Below, piece after piece: positions 1 through 12,795 of a stretch of DNA of 64,000 nucleotides. Source of the stretch: Heliocybe sulcata (Eukaryota > Basidiomycota > Agaricomycetes > Gloeophyllales > Gloeophyllaceae); assembly GCA_004369045.1 (NCBI GenBank), contig ML213533.1:171723-235722 (forward strand), read 5' to 3'. The notes below the pieces were generated by a model. That model had not been told where the DNA came from and did no database searches. It worked only from the letters and a program-made list of their open reading frames with translations. Position 1 is the stretch's first letter. Every line of letters starts with the position of its first letter. The translations under genes and the position numbers were made by a program.

Positions 1-3000
1 TTGCTTTTTACCCGCTTGAATTCGTACGTTTGTTGACGCTAGCGCAGGCGCTCATCAACTTCGGCAACGAGTCGTATTCGGCGCACAGGAATGGCCTGAC
101 CCCGCCGCCTGTGGGGCGAGGGATCGGACTCGCAATTGGTCTCCTGCTCTTGCAGCTCCTTGCGTCAGTGTGCACGCACCACTTCTTTTACCGCGCGACT
201 GCGACCGGCGTGCTTCTCCGCGGGGGACTCATCACCGCGATCTATTCGCGCTCCCTAAAGCTGACCAACCGCGCGCGGGGGACACTCACCAACGGGAAGC
301 TCGTGAACCATATTTCCACAGACGTATCCCGCATAGATTTCTGCGCGGGGTTCTTTCACATGGGATGGTCCGCGCCGATACAGATGATCATTTGTCTCGT
401 GCTTCTGCTGATCAACCTGGGGCCAAGCGCGTTGGCTGGGTACGGGTTCTTTGTACTCGCGACACCGATACAGACGTGGGTGATGAAGCGGCTGTTCCGG
501 ATACGGCAGAAGAGCATGGTGTGGACGGACAAGAGGGCGAAGCTGTTGCAGGAGCTGCTTGGGGGTATTAAGATTATAAAGTATTTTGCGTGGGAGGAGC
601 CGTTTTTGAGGAGGTTGGGTGAGTATAGGACGAAGGAGATGGCGTGAGTGGGCTTCGGAATTGTTGCATTCTGAAGTCCGGGCTAACGGGATTGTGCTGG
701 TCTTTGTCAGATACGTCCGAAGCTTGTTGCTCATACGGAGTGCAAATAACGCCATTGCGATGTCCTTGCCCGTGCTGGCCAGTGTGCTGTCCTTTGTGAC
801 GTATTCGTTGTCAGGGCATGAGCTGAATGCCGCGGACATCTTTGCGTCGCTGACGCTGTTCCAATTACTCAGGATGCCGCTGATGTTCTTGCGTAAGTTC
901 GCTTATCTGATGCATCTGGTAGTAATGCTCACTTGCTTTACATGAAGCGGTGGCATTCAGCGCGATCACGGATGCAATGAGCGCGACGGAGCGTATCTAC
1001 GGTGTTTTTGAGGCAGAGACGCTCACAGAGACGAAGTCCATCGACAAGGATCTGCCGCACGCGATCGAAGTGACGGATGCGTCGTTCTCGTGGGACGCCC
1101 CTCCAGAAGCTGTGGGCGAGCAGAGCAAGAAGGGCAAGAAGGGCGCGAAGGGTCTGACTCCCACGCCAGAGGTCCAGAAGGATAAGGGCGAGGTCTTCCA
1201 GCTGAAGGGCGTCAATATGACGGTGGAGCGCGGCAAGCTCACGGCGATCGTCGGGCCTGTAGGTACGGGGAAGACGTCGCTGCTCGAGGGCCTCATCGGC
1301 GAGATGAGGCGGGCAAGTGGGTCTGTCAAGTTCGGCGGGAGCGTTGGGTACTGCCCGCAGAGCGCGTGGATCCAGAACGCGACGATCCGGGAGAACATCT
1401 GCTTTGGGCGCCCGTTTGAGGAGGAGCGGTATTGGAAGGCGGTGCGGGACGCGTGTCTCGAGCCTGACCTGGATATGCTGCCGTTTGGGGACATGACGGA
1501 GGTGGGTGAGAAGGGGATCAGCTTGAGTGGGGGGCAGAAGCAGAGGATCAATATTTGTCGTGCGATTTATTGCGACACGGATATCTTGATTTTTGACGAC
1601 CCACTGTCCGCGCTCGACGCGCATGTGGGGAAGAGTGTGTTCCAGAATGTGTTGAAGGGCGCGGCGACGGGGAAGACGAGGCTGCTGGTGACGCATGCGC
1701 TGCACTTTTTGCCGCAGGTGGATTACATTTATACGATGCTTGATGGGAGGATTGCGGAGAGGGGGACGTACGAGGAGCTCATCTCGAATGACGGTGCGTT
1801 TGCGAAGTTTATAAGGGATTTTGGAACGAAGGAGAGCAGCGACCCGAGGGAGGAGGAGGAGAGCGTGGAGGAGGAGCACGGGGAGGCAGAGGGGAAGAAG
1901 GCGGAGGAAAAGCAGAAGAAGAAAGCGATGGCGGCGAAGACGATGACGCAGGCTGAGGAGAGGAATACGGGGAGTATTAGTTGGAAGGTATATGCGGCCT
2001 ACTTGAAGGCGGGGCACGGCTCGGTTGTGTTGCCCTGGTTATTGGTGTCGCTGGTGCTCATCCAGGGGGCGACCGTTTTGTCGTCTTATTGGTGAGTGCC
2101 TGTCTTGGCGTATCCGTTTCGTCCACGGACTGATATGGTATCGTGCAGGCTTGTGTGGTGGCAGGATATGTAAGTCTTTAGTGATTACATGCTCCAAGCA
2201 AATCGGAGACTGATTCCGCCATGTAGGTCGTTCGACCAGCCTCAAGGCTTCTACGTGAGTTGTCCCTACCTTTCTCAATGTGAGTGTATTCTGAAGGATT
2301 TGTTGCAGATGGGCATCTATGCGGGGCTTGGTGTATCTCAGGCCATCACGTTCTTCTTCATGGGCAGCATGTTCGCGTTCTTGACGTACTTTGCGTCGAG
2401 ACAATTGCATCGGGTAAGCTTTGATTTTACCCTCGCTGGCATAGCTCCTTACAACGAGATATAGGCGGCGATCAACCGTGTGATGCACGCCCCGATGTCA
2501 TTCTTTGAGACCACGGTGCGCGCAGACTTTGGCTTTCACTTATAGACCATCGTGCTAACCGCTTTCCAGCCTCTCGGTCGGATCATGAACAGATTCTCCA
2601 AGGGTATGCCTTCTTTCCGTATCATGAAAGGCGACAAGTTGACATTATTCTAGATATTGATACTATCGATAACATGCTGGGAGGTACGTAGGAATCGACC
2701 TTCATGAGTTGACGGGGCAGACATAACTTTCCCTTTAGAGGGTCTGCGCATGTTCATGAACACGTTCTCGTCCATCATCGGCGCAATTATCCTGATTTCT
2801 ATCGTTCTGCCCTGGTTCCTCATCGCTGTGTTCTCGATATTATTGGTCTACTTCTACGCGGCGTTGTTCTACCGTTCTAGTGCTCGCGAACTTAAGCGGC
2901 TAGGTAAGGGTGTGGCAAACTCCATGAGGGCTGGACTGACATTGTGTGTATAGACGCCATCCTTCGGTCCTCGCTATACTCTCATTTCTCGGAATCCCTG

Positions 3001-4695
3001 TCTGGGTTGGCGACTATCCGAGCGTATGGCGAGACTGAGCGGTTCAGACTGGATAACGAAGAGCGCGTCGACATAGAGAACCGGTATGTTTGCTTCCTAT
3101 CCCTGCGTTGGGTGACGTTCACGCCTTCTTCAGCGCGTACTGGTTGACGGTCACCAATCAAGTGTGTTTTTGTTTCTTCTATGTACACTTCGTATTGAAC
3201 GCTGATAAAAATTGCAGCGATGGCTCGGGATACGCCTTGATTTCCTCGGTACCTTGTTGACATTTGTGGTCGCAATGCTTACCGTTGGAACAAGATTCAC
3301 CATCTCGCCTGCGCAAACGGGTGTCGTGTTGTCCTACATTATTTCAGTTCAACAGGTAACGTTGTTTGCCGTGGATTTGTCCCTGTGCTCACATACTTGA
3401 CCAGGCCTTTGGTTGGATGGTACGGCAAAGTGCAGAGGTTGAGAACGACATGAACTCGGTTGAGCGTGTCGTTCACTATGCCAATGAGATCGAGCAAGAG
3501 GCGCCTCATGAGATCCCTGATCATACTCCTCCTCCTCATTGGCCGTCGGAGGGACGCGTGGAGATGAATAACCTGGTCTTGAAATACCGTCCAGAGCTTC
3601 CTCCAGTTCTAAAGGGAATGACGGCGTCTATCCGTGGGGGCGAGAAGATTGGTATTGTTGGCAGGTGGGTACCTCTACCTCAATTTGGATGGTGCGTTTC
3701 TGATGAAGGACTTTTGTAGGACTGGTGCTGGGAAATCTAGTATCATGACGGCGCTGTATCGCCTGGTGGAGTTGACGTCTGGTTCGATTGTCATCGATGG
3801 TATCGACATTTCTACTATCGGCCTGCGTGATCTGCGGAGCAACCTCGCTATCATTCCTCAGGATCCTGTGAGTGCATTGGTCTCTTTCCCAAGAGCTCAA
3901 TCTCACCGTAGTTAACAGCTACTCTGTAAGTGACACGACGGTAACTTGAGCGTTCGCCGGTTTCTTATTCCTCGTAGTTTCTGGTACCTTCCGCAGTAAC
4001 CTCGATCCGTTCGCGCTGCATGACGATGCCAGGCTCTGGGACGCGCTGAAGAGAGCGTATCTCGTGGAAGACCGGAAACAGACGTCTATTGACGAGTCGG
4101 ACGGGCCCGAGGGTGCTCAGACGCCTGTTAACCGGTTCACGCTGGATAGTCCTATCGAGGATGAGGGCGGGAATCTCTCCATCGGCCAGGTAAGCTAAGC
4201 TACTTCGCTCTCTATAATCCTGGTGGATCTGACATGGTATCGTCAGCGGTCGTTGGTTTCATTGGCCCGTGCTCTGGTGAAAGAAACCAAGATCCTTATT
4301 CTGGACGAAGCAACGGGTACGCTTGCAGTCTCTTTTACTTTAAACGTTTGAACGAACACTCGTGTAGCCTCCGTGGACTATGAGACGGATCAGAAAATCC
4401 AGCATACGATCGCCCACGAGTTCCGGGACCGCACGATTCTCTGTATCGCGCGTACGTGCCCCTCCCTCGAGCTTTCCCTTTCTCTGGTCCTCACGCTGGG
4501 TTTATAGATCGCTTGCGCACTATCATTGGGTACGACCGGATCTGCGTGCTCGACGCGGGCCAGATTGCGGAGTTTGATACGCCGGCGAGGTTGTATGAGC
4601 AGGATGGGATTTTTAGGTCGATGTGCGAGCGGTCGACGATTACGTTGGAGGATATTAGGCGGTCTGCGAAGGCGAGGGAGGCGGAGGAGTTGTAG
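1..4695 (+). CDS. YOR1-like ABCC (MRP-type) transporter, 5' end outside the window
   Basis: ATP-driven exporter of the ABCC/MRP family; the layout is closest to yeast Yor1 (multidrug/organic anion efflux), at the plasma or vacuolar membrane. The reading frame is already open at base 1, so the start lies upstream. Order: membrane domain 1 (about 1-950), NBD1 (about 1200-1700), membrane domain 2 (about 1980-3400), NBD2 (about 3550-4600). NBD1 has Walker [10 protein letters not shown], signature LSGGQKQR and Walker B ending [12 protein letters not shown], with Asp in the catalytic Glu position, as is usual in ABCC NBD1. NBD2 has Walker [10 protein letters not shown] split by an intron, signature LSIGQRS, Walker B LILDEAT, and a His-containing switch reached by splicing (AHRLRT). 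A Lys-rich insert (KKGKKGAKG) precedes NBD1 and a Glu/Lys-rich linker follows it. About a dozen or more short introns. The stop is TAG at 4693-4695. I see no frameshift. Confidence 0.93.
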
Positions 4696-4903
4696 ATGGG
4701 TTTGGGGGGAGTGATAATGATTAGAGGACGTAGTTCACGATTATAGTGTTATGAGAGGAGTAATGTTGGGATGTATGTAATGTTGGATGATGATAATGAA
4801 GGAAAGTATACGGGTGGTTGGATTATAAAAGTAGATTGAGAGAATAACTCAGGGAACAGATACATCCAGCCAGATAGATACAGTAGATCAGGGACCGGGA
4901 TAC

Positions 4904-7571
4904 CTAAAGTCGTGCATTTGCAGGCATCGACCTGATAGCTTGTCGTACACCTAAATCAGCAAGGACGTCCTCCGCTTCATGATCACGAACCCCCTTGATC
5001 AGTCTTTTATATAACTATCCCAACAAACAACTTCAGCTCACCTCCGCCGAGTAACGCGTCGAACGGCACCGTCCGGTGATACTGCACTTACGCTTAACAT
5101 ATCGCGCCAGGATAAGTGGGGACGGACGTACGTGCTCGATGAACTGGCCCATGCCGGACTGGGTGAGCGCTCTGCCGCCGAAGAGCTGGACGGCGTCGCG
5201 CGCGGTGAGTTGGGCGTTGTGTGTGCTGTGGGATTTTAGGAATGCGAGTTGGCTGGGGGAGGAGATTATTTATTGGGACGGTCAGGGGAGTGTTATTGGA
5301 ATGGGGCGTACCCGGCGAGTTTGGAGGCTTGTTGTTTGTATGTCTGTATATAGTATGCATATAAGTGGGAGAAGGGGAGAGAGGGAGGGAGCGGGGACAG
5401 TAGACCATGTTGCACATCTGGTACGTCAGGTTCTCGAGCCACGATTGGACGCTCTCGGTGCGTGCGATCATGGATGCGATCTTGGCGCGGATGACGGGTT
5501 GGGAGGTGAGGGGTTTGGTGAAGGCGGTGCGTTGGTGGGTCCATCTGTGGGGAGGGGGTGAGTGGTTGGGGTGAGGGAGGGAGGGGAAGGGGGGGAAAGA
5601 GGGAGGGACGAACTTGAGGCATTCTTCGATGATGAGCCGTTGGCTCCGCGCGGAGGAGCAGCACATCACCCATCTCTCGTGGTTGAAGTTACTAGCCGGG
5701 CTCAGGGTAAGTCATCATCCCAGCCCAGTACGGTGGAGGTTAGTGTACCTGAGCATGACGAAGATCCCCATCCCCTCCTCGCCGAGCGTGTTCTCGACGG
5801 GGACAAGGACGTTGTCGAAGGTGATGGAGGCGGTGCCGGCGGCGGGGGAGTAGCTTGTTTTGATGGGGGTGGTGGAGATGCGCGGGGTGCGCGGGATGAG
5901 GATTACGGTGAAGCCGTCCTAGGGGGTGGGGTGGGTTAGAGGGAGGGGAAGGGAGAGGGAGAGGGAGAGGGGAAGGGGAAGGAGGGAGGAGAGGAGGGAG
6001 GGGTAGGTACCTCGGTTTTGCAGCCTGTGGTGAAGCTGGGGACGTTATGTGTGTGAGGAGGGAGGGATGGGGAGACGTACTAGTCTGCGAATCTATCGGA
6101 TTCCGCGATGAGCTCTCATCCACATGTACTTATTAAAGACACTCACGTCCCATTCGTAATCCACCTGCCCGATAACAATATCAGTCCCGATACCACTAAG
6201 AGGGGAGGGGGGAGCACGCCAAGCCACGCACTTTTTCGTCCCATTCACGATCCAAAACTTCCCATCCGCAGTCTTGACAGCCGTAGTCTGCAGCCCCGTA
6301 ACGTCGCTCCCCGCATGGGCCTCGCTGATGGCCAAACAGATGAATTTCTGGCCCGAGAAGACGGCGGGGAGGACTTCTGCTTGGAGGGAGGGGGAGCCGA
6401 AGTTGAGGACGGGCGGGAGGCCGATGACCGCGCCTGCGTTGAGGCCTGTGGGCAGGGGGTGAGAAGAGGGGAGAAGGGGGGGAGGGAGGGGTACCGTCTC
6501 CGTAGCCGCGGGCGCCGCAGCGGACGATTTCTTGGGTGATTATTAGCTGTAAGTGGGGGTTAGGTGGGTGTTCTGGGAGGAGGGGGGGAGGCTGACCTCG
6601 TGGAAGTAGTCGAACTGGATTGGATACGTAAGTGATGGTCAATGATCGCGGAGAATGAGAGGATAGAAGATGATGGATACCTCTTCTGGTTCGACGATGC
6701 CGCCCATTAACTTGAGACCTTTCAAGTGCTTGCCGGGGCCCATGCGCATCGCGTGCATGTTGAGTTCCCTGAGCAACGGTATTAATATGAGGATGTGTGC
6801 ACTCGGGCGCGGGGAACGGGCTCACGCCATCTTGTCGAAGACGGATTGGCTGGGGCGCTTGCCATCGGCTTCTCTTGCCTTTCGAAATCAAAAGTGAGAT
6901 GGAGTATGGTATGGGAGGGAGGGAGGGAGGGGACCTGTGCGTCGGGCCAGATGACCTCGTCTACGAATTTGCGGACGGCTCTTTGCAGGCGCCTGTGGCT
7001 CTGCGCAGTCGGGGTGAGCTACCTGTCTCGCAAACGGGGCAGTGGTGTACGCACTTCTTTATAGTACGGGCTGTGGTAGCCTTGGCTCAGCCAGGTCGGC
7101 TCTGCATACGGGATGTGGCTCGGCTCTCCGATATGGCGGTCGTAGAGGACGGGCTGCTCGTTTTTAATGACCCCTATTTGGAGGCGCGCGTATTGAGGCC
7201 GAGTGAGGACTTCGTGGCGGTGGAGGCCGTAGAAGGCATCTGTCGCGTCTTGGCCGGCTGAGTTTGGTGAGTCTGGACTCGGAGGCGAGGTGCGGGTGGG
7301 AGGGGGTGCTTACCGATGTCGGAGTCGAAGACGGATGGGCCGCCTGGGTGCAGGTTCTTGAAGCGGGAGATGTCGTAGACTTTGGAGTCGATGATGATCC
7401 ACTGCGGACATGAGGAGACGACGCAGGATTGCACGGGCAACTTACCAGATCCCCGTCCTTGTTGTGCTTGCAAGTGCGGATCCCTCTCAGTGCTTACAAG
7501 GACTGATGTTGTCGACATACCTTTCCGACCTCCTCGCGAGTAAGTTGTTTCATCTCTTTGGGCGCGGACAT
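4904..7571 (-). CDS. Cytochrome b5-acyl-CoA dehydrogenase fusion protein
   Basis: FAD-dependent acyl-CoA dehydrogenase with an N-terminal cytochrome b5 domain, a common fungal fusion presumed to act in beta-oxidation in peroxisome or mitochondrion. The start ATG at 7569-7571 opens MSAPKEMKQLTREEVGK, followed at once by an intron. The heme-ligand HPGG motif of the b5 domain is at about 7345. The dehydrogenase part shows ISEAHAGSDVTGLQ, WIVNGTKK then WITNGTFADYF, FVMLR, NFNHERW, QLFGGRALTQSGMG and the typical end DALLGGAEDVLADLGVRQAI. The stop is TAG (4904-4906 on the plus strand). Many introns, several strongly pyrimidine-rich on the sense strand. Three consecutive exons are only 18, 12 and 25 bases long (6147-6164, 6081-6092, 6011-6035). 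Apparently intact. The exon model is mine and was not tested against RNA. Confidence 0.9.
5919..6010 (-). repeat. Polypurine/polypyrimidine intron of the acyl-CoA dehydrogenase gene
   Basis: A 92-base intron made almost wholly of GGGA/GAGA runs on the plus strand, that is CT-rich on the sense strand. Similar but shorter tracts fall in other introns of this same gene, near 5367-5395, 5555-5605, 6455-6495 and 6905-6930. They are probably extended polypyrimidine tracts. No coding potential. Confidence 0.6.
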
Positions 7572-8391
7572 TGCTATGGAATACGTCGCTCTCAAGTCCG
7601 GGGTAGCTCACGACTCGAAGATCTGATCGGGAAATTCCACAGTAAGCGGGCCATGTGGCGTGGGCGCTTGTATATGTCCTAGCCCCTGCCGCCACTAATA
7701 ACGCCAATCAGCAGCTAGTACCGTTTCCATGGCGGGATTTGTAGACCAGGGATTAATTGGCCGTCTCTTGCGAGGCGTAGGTCGGGCCGTCAGGTAAGTC
7801 GGACCATGCCATGTCATCCTGCACACGCTCAACAAGATTCCTCCATAGATATCATCATATCATGATCCAATTCATCGGCGGCCTTCTGCTATACGGCGCG
7901 TCCTCCCTGGTCGATCCAACAGCGACGCCGCCTGTCCCTGTTGCCACCCGCGCTGGCCGGACTGAACCATGTCCAGGGGCGCAATTCGGGTCGATCTCGA
8001 GGGTTGATTACACCGGCGCGGAAGCGACCCTATCCGTCCACCGCCCGTCATCGGTATTTATAGGTTTCATATTTTCATTATAGCTCTACCCCTCCCTTGT
8101 TCGGCACATCGCCCGGGATGCAGATATGGAGCCATTGCACTCACGTCTGACCGACTGGTCCGAGTCGCCCGAGACGGATGTGTAGGGCTCTTATGTGGGA
8201 CCTCTGGGAACGTTCAACCTTAACGTGCTTCCCCCTCTTCTTCATTAGCAATCCTTCCCTCGGGACCGGCAACACCCCACGTACGTTCTAGCAGTGCAGC
8301 CCTCAGGTGCGTGGTTTACCTCCGACTGTGAACCATACAAACCCGCTCGTCCCAGGTAGAATCCAGCAGCTACAACCAACCCGGGATCGCA
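7572..8391. other. Intergenic region between divergent genes
   Basis: 820 bases between the divergent starts of the dehydrogenase and the F-box gene. It presumably carries both promoters. I see no convincing gene, repeat or RNA in it, and no clear TATA box close to either start. Confidence 0.5.
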
Positions 8392-9803
8392 ATGCAGAGC
8401 ACGACGTTCCAAGGTACGAACAGCCACAGTCATCTGCTGCACAGGCATACTGAGGGCCCTCCAACACAGACACTTATGAACAGACCCCACAACTACGCAG
8501 CATCGCGTCTCTCCCACCAGAGCTCCTCTCCCAAATCTTCACCCACTGCCTCCCCTCCGACACCTTTCTCCTCCCATCGCGCCTCGCCGCTCCTATCCTA
8601 CTCACTCAAATCTCTCGCCTATGGCGCACGACGGCATTCTCGACGCCCCTGCTCTGGGCTTCACTGGACGCTACAGTCGATACCATGACAAGGACGTGGT
8701 TAGCCCGGGCGGGGGCGCTGCCGCTTCGCTTGCGGTTGTCGGTACCAGAAGGTGTGGAGACGCTGGGTGCCCATATCGCGCGATCTCGAGAGCTGTCACT
8801 CAGAATCCCTTCACCTGCCCTCTCATTCCTCCTCCTAGGGGAGACCTACCCATTCCTCGAACGTCTCAGCATAGAGGTTACCCAAACGGGGGTACCACCC
8901 CCCTCTAAGCACGACATCTCCTTCCCTCCCATCTCCGCACCCCACCTCCGCGTCCTCACCCTCTCCAGCCCCTTCCCCTTCCCACCCCTGCTCCCCTTTC
9001 CGTGGCACGACCTGCACACCCTCTCTCTCAAAGCCCCAGGTACATACTCATGGCTCCCCATCCTCCATCACTGCTCCGCCCTCACATCCCTCTCCATCCA
9101 CTTCACCTCCCACCTCGGCCCTCGCCTTACCCCTAACCCAACCCGCCTCCCCAGCCTCCAAACCCTCGCCATCGTATGTCGGAACGGGGTAAGCACGGAC
9201 GCGCTCCTCGATTACCTCTCCACGCCCTCGCTTCTGCACCTCCGCGCACACGTTCGGACCGCCTCCGTGCCCCCCGTGCGCTCGGTTATAAGCCTCCTCA
9301 CGCGGTCCAGCTGTAGGCTAGAGGACCTGCACATCGACGGCGTAGCGGGGTTCTTCGGGGCCATAAACGTCCCGGAGAATGTGCACGCCCTCCTCACTCT
9401 CCTCCCCCACCTCAAGACGCTACACGTCACCTGCACGAGCCACGGCTACCTCCGCACCGCCGAGTCATTCCTCAACTCCACCCTCCACGCACTCGCGAAA
9501 CGCGCCCCTGATGAACCATTTCCCTTTGCGTTCCTCCCATCTCTACGCGACTTGAGTGTGTCGCTGTTGGTTGACTTTGCTAAGATCCAGGGGGATGAGG
9601 TAGGGAGCGTGCTGCAGGCGAGGAAGGAAATGGCGGGTAGTGTGGTTGTTGAGGTGGTGGATACGAAGGGGGGTGGGATGAAGAGATGGGAGGGCACGGG
9701 CGAGAGTGTTTCGATGAAGTGGGTTCCGGCGGCGGTGAGAATGGCTAGGCCTAGGGTAAGGAGTAAGAAGGGGAGTTTGAGTGTTGATTTTGTGGATTTT
9801 TAG
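8392..9803 (+). CDS. F-box-like/leucine-rich protein
   Basis: Probably a substrate adaptor of an SCF ubiquitin ligase; the substrate is unknown. The model has two exons. Exon 1 (8392-8413) reads MQSTTFQ, a 56-base intron runs 8414-8469 (GT...CAG), and exon 2 (8470-9803) carries the rest, about 451 residues. The splice is needed because the main frame has an in-frame TGA at the first part of the intron. The N-terminal F-box-like motif is clear: LPPELLSQIFTHCLPSDTF then RLWRTTAFSTPLLWASL. The C-terminal part is rich in Leu with repeated hydrophobic blocks and resembles the degenerate LRRs of the large Agaricomycete F-box family. Two other family members lie at 26293-27510 and 28006-29457, sharing LPPELL and the CLPTD-type signature. 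Confidence 0.8.
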
Positions 9804-10964
9804 GCACGAGGTACCGGTTATAATGTACTGTATTCTGTATTGTGTAGATCTGTAAAGGTATCTCGTTTGGCCAATGGAGAACCCTGGCTTCTACAGTTAA
9901 GGGCACGGATGAATGGAAGACAAATGACGTCATCGAGCTCTGACCAGATGCACCGCCACTGCTTGTTCTTTCCTTGACGCTTCCTCATATCGGTGGCATG
10001 TGCTTGCTAATCTAGTCTTTTAGCTTGCTTCATCGATATCCCGCAATCCTAGTCGCTATATGCGTGTCTACGAGCCCCCTGGACGGCCTGGTTACTGTCC
10101 CAATCCATCCTTTTCCCTGTTGCCTTCAATGCAAGGATATAGCTCCCTCCCCGAGACTTGTGGGCGCTTGAATTTTAAACGTCGCTAGGTCGGACATCGG
10201 CCCAGCTCTGCCCATCGCATCATCTGCAGCACGGACCGTCCTAGACGCACTCGTCATTGACAAGCACGTCTGGAGCGCGGTGCGACCGTATGCACGCGGA
10301 TGAGGTGAAGCAACCGATAGACGTGGGCGGTGACAACGGCGATGGAGCTCCTCCGGAGACAGTGATCTGGGACGCCGTCCGTAGCATACCCCGTTTCTCT
10401 TGCGCGTGTTCGACTCGAGTCTGTCCCCTTTGGAGTACTCAACACACAAGTCTGAGTCTCATTGCATTATATGGACGCCTCTCCTCCGGATGCCGGTCGT
10501 GCAGAATATACTGTGACGTAAGTGCAGCCTCGCCGACTCTTCTATTTCATCGTGACGAGCTACAGTTGACAGAACTACCAGGCGATGTAGCGGCCGACAA
10601 GCGGGTCATAACAGCGCCAGGCCGTCGCCGTTTCCACTTGAACTTATCTATGACCACTAAATTCCGCAAAGTATTTATCTAACCATGCACGGCGCCGAAC
10701 GTCCGTGAGGCATGGACGACTTCCGCTTAAACCGCGACTCCCGCGGCGCCGAATGTGCTGGTCCCCTCCGACTAGAAGAGTGCACGGAGGCGGACGACAT
10801 CATGCCTTTGCGAGATACCCATGGTCTGTGCGTCTCCTCGGGTAACTTTCTGAACGAAGATGCATCACTACCAGGGCAGAGACGACTCGGCGCCCATATA
10901 GCTCCGTATATGCTCGTTCCACGAGACCGCAAGGACTGTCTCTCGACAATCAACGAACCGTCAA

Positions 10965-11175
10965 ACTTCACCTCTCCTTTTATTCACGATCGCGGCGGGC
11001 AATAGTTTGTCTGGTATTTGTTATACAGGTCCACGACGACTTGTGCGGTATCGATTCGAAAGTACGGAGCGCAAGGGATGTTGGTTTATCATGTTTTATG
11101 CACTGATTGCTGAACGTTGGAGGCACCATGCTCTAGGATAGCGAACGTGACGTCTCGGCACTTTTTATCGTTTTG
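10965..11175 (+). repeat. Dispersed repeat, copy 1
   Basis: It shares a diverged block with 17190-17420 in the same orientation. Shared stretches include TTCACGAxxGCGGCGGGCAA, followed by TAGTTTGTC, then a TATACAGGT motif, and later CTGAATGCTGAAC-like sequence. Both copies lie upstream of a gene on the same strand. It could be a remnant of a mobile element or a duplicated upstream region. Confidence 0.6.
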
Positions 11176-11710
11176 TAGCCTATTATTCCGGCAAAATAGA
11201 TCAAATAGGCTCGAGTTTTCGCTCCATGTTTGGCATAATGCTGCACACTTCTTTCCTGCTCTTGAACACCTCACGGCTTCAGTCGCAAGCTTCACGGTCA
11301 GATCGCCAGACATTATCAATGTTGCAGCGCTGAGCTGTACCTATCATAACCTAGGGCGATGTGGCGGGATGGCGTGTACTCCCAGATATATGTAGGGAGG
11401 CAAATAAGGACCCCGCGGGTGACTATTATGTATGTCTGTCGGGAAAATTGCCCCACCAGCCTCAAGAATGCGGCCAAACTGGCCTCAGAAATGCTATTCT
11501 AATGGACGTTTTGCAGCAAGACATTTTCGAGCGGTTCCTCAGTGTCTTCGGTCAGATCTCAGATTCCAACCTAAATCAGGATGTTTACCGCCATCCATAG
11601 ATGCGGACCTAGACGTCACACGACTGCCCAACCGGTACCATTCTGCGTCCCCTCAAAAGTGCGACATACGGCCAATTTTTCGCCCTCAAAAATGCAAAAA
11701 AACCCGACAG

Positions 11711-11720
11711 ACATATATAG
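11711..11720 (+). promoter_or_regulatory. TATA-like box upstream of the protease-like gene
   Basis: ACATATATAG lies about 100 bases before the ATG at 11821, within the normal range for a fungal core promoter. Assigned by motif only. Confidence 0.4.
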
Positions 11721-12795
11721 TCCCCCGGCCGGTCCTCCTTTGACTCGAGAGGCCCGGCCTCATCCTATAACCTGCAAACCCCACTTCGCATTGGAAACCA
11801 CATCTACGAACAAAGATAACATGGACGCCGACAAAGCACGGCGTTAGTGCTGCCAGTCTTCTCCCTCCTTCATTCGTCCACTTATGTGCGGTTTTCTTGG
11901 CCAGGAATCGTTGATCTCAGCAACGAAGAACTCAAAGATCTCGGTTTCCTCGTTCCTGGCGCGTGTCTTTCCGTTGGTTTGCATGCCTACCCCCCTGCTT
12001 ATCGCCACGCTTGTAGACGCACTTCGTGAGGTTAGAAGCACAGTCGAAGCCGTTCAGAAATTGAAGGACTATCTTGGATGTCAGTTTCTTAGTTTCTTTG
12101 CTGCTTCGTTCTACTGCAAACGCTCACCCACTTCGACCTCGTCTTCAGGGCTGACCGTCTTCCCCATCCAGTGCGTACAGACCCAGGCAACCTTCCGTCG
12201 GATCTCTCCCTCCTCCATAACCTCCCCAGCGAGAGCCGTGGCCGCCTTCCCCCTATCTTCCGACACCAGGCCAGGCTCAGCCTCGGCCTTCGAGAAGGCT
12301 GTCTTTTACAAGGGCATTTCCGAGGAGCATCCCCACCTCTTGCAACACTCTGACGTCATGTCGCGACCCTTCATACTGCCCCCTCCAGAAGGCCGGCATA
12401 CTGCCATCCCAGATAAGAGGGCTCATGGTGTCTTCGACCCTATCCTCACTCCCGATTTGTGGAGGCAGCAGGTTGGCCCCGCCATTGTGAACCTCCTCGC
12501 AGAGACGGCACGCAACATCCATGTCTCCACGATGGTCCCCATCCGCTTCTCCGTTTCCGACAACGAGGGCAAGCCGATCTTTGACGAGCACATCGTCATT
12601 TGGATCTCGGTCTTCCCCGGTTCCACGGCGGAGGAGGCGTGCCGAGACGCAAACACGCCCATCCTTGCCATCCTCGAAAAGCACCAAGTCAAAGACGCCG
12701 CGGTGCACTGGATCGAGGGCACTGCCGAGCGTTTCATCGGCCCCGCCATGATGCACGTCGTCGACGACACCGACCCGACCACCTACATTTGCCGC

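Larger units (their letters stand above)
9804..11820. other. 2 kb region with no recognisable gene
   Basis: Open frames of 60-140 codons occur on both strands (for example 10257-10682 and 10712-11005), but none shows a domain, convincing codon use or splice pattern. The stretch contains one copy of a dispersed repeat (10965-11175) and, at its end, the promoter of the protease-like gene. Confidence 0.5.

Noticed and set aside
938-2017. 359-codon minus-strand open frame opposite the ABC transporter
   Set aside because: It is a shadow of the transporter coding strand; Arg/Leu-rich with no domain, while the plus strand carries all ABC motifs.
5935-6010. Purine-rich tract as a separate satellite or regulatory element
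   Set aside because: It coincides with an intron of the acyl-CoA dehydrogenase and is explained by an extended polypyrimidine tract on the sense strand.
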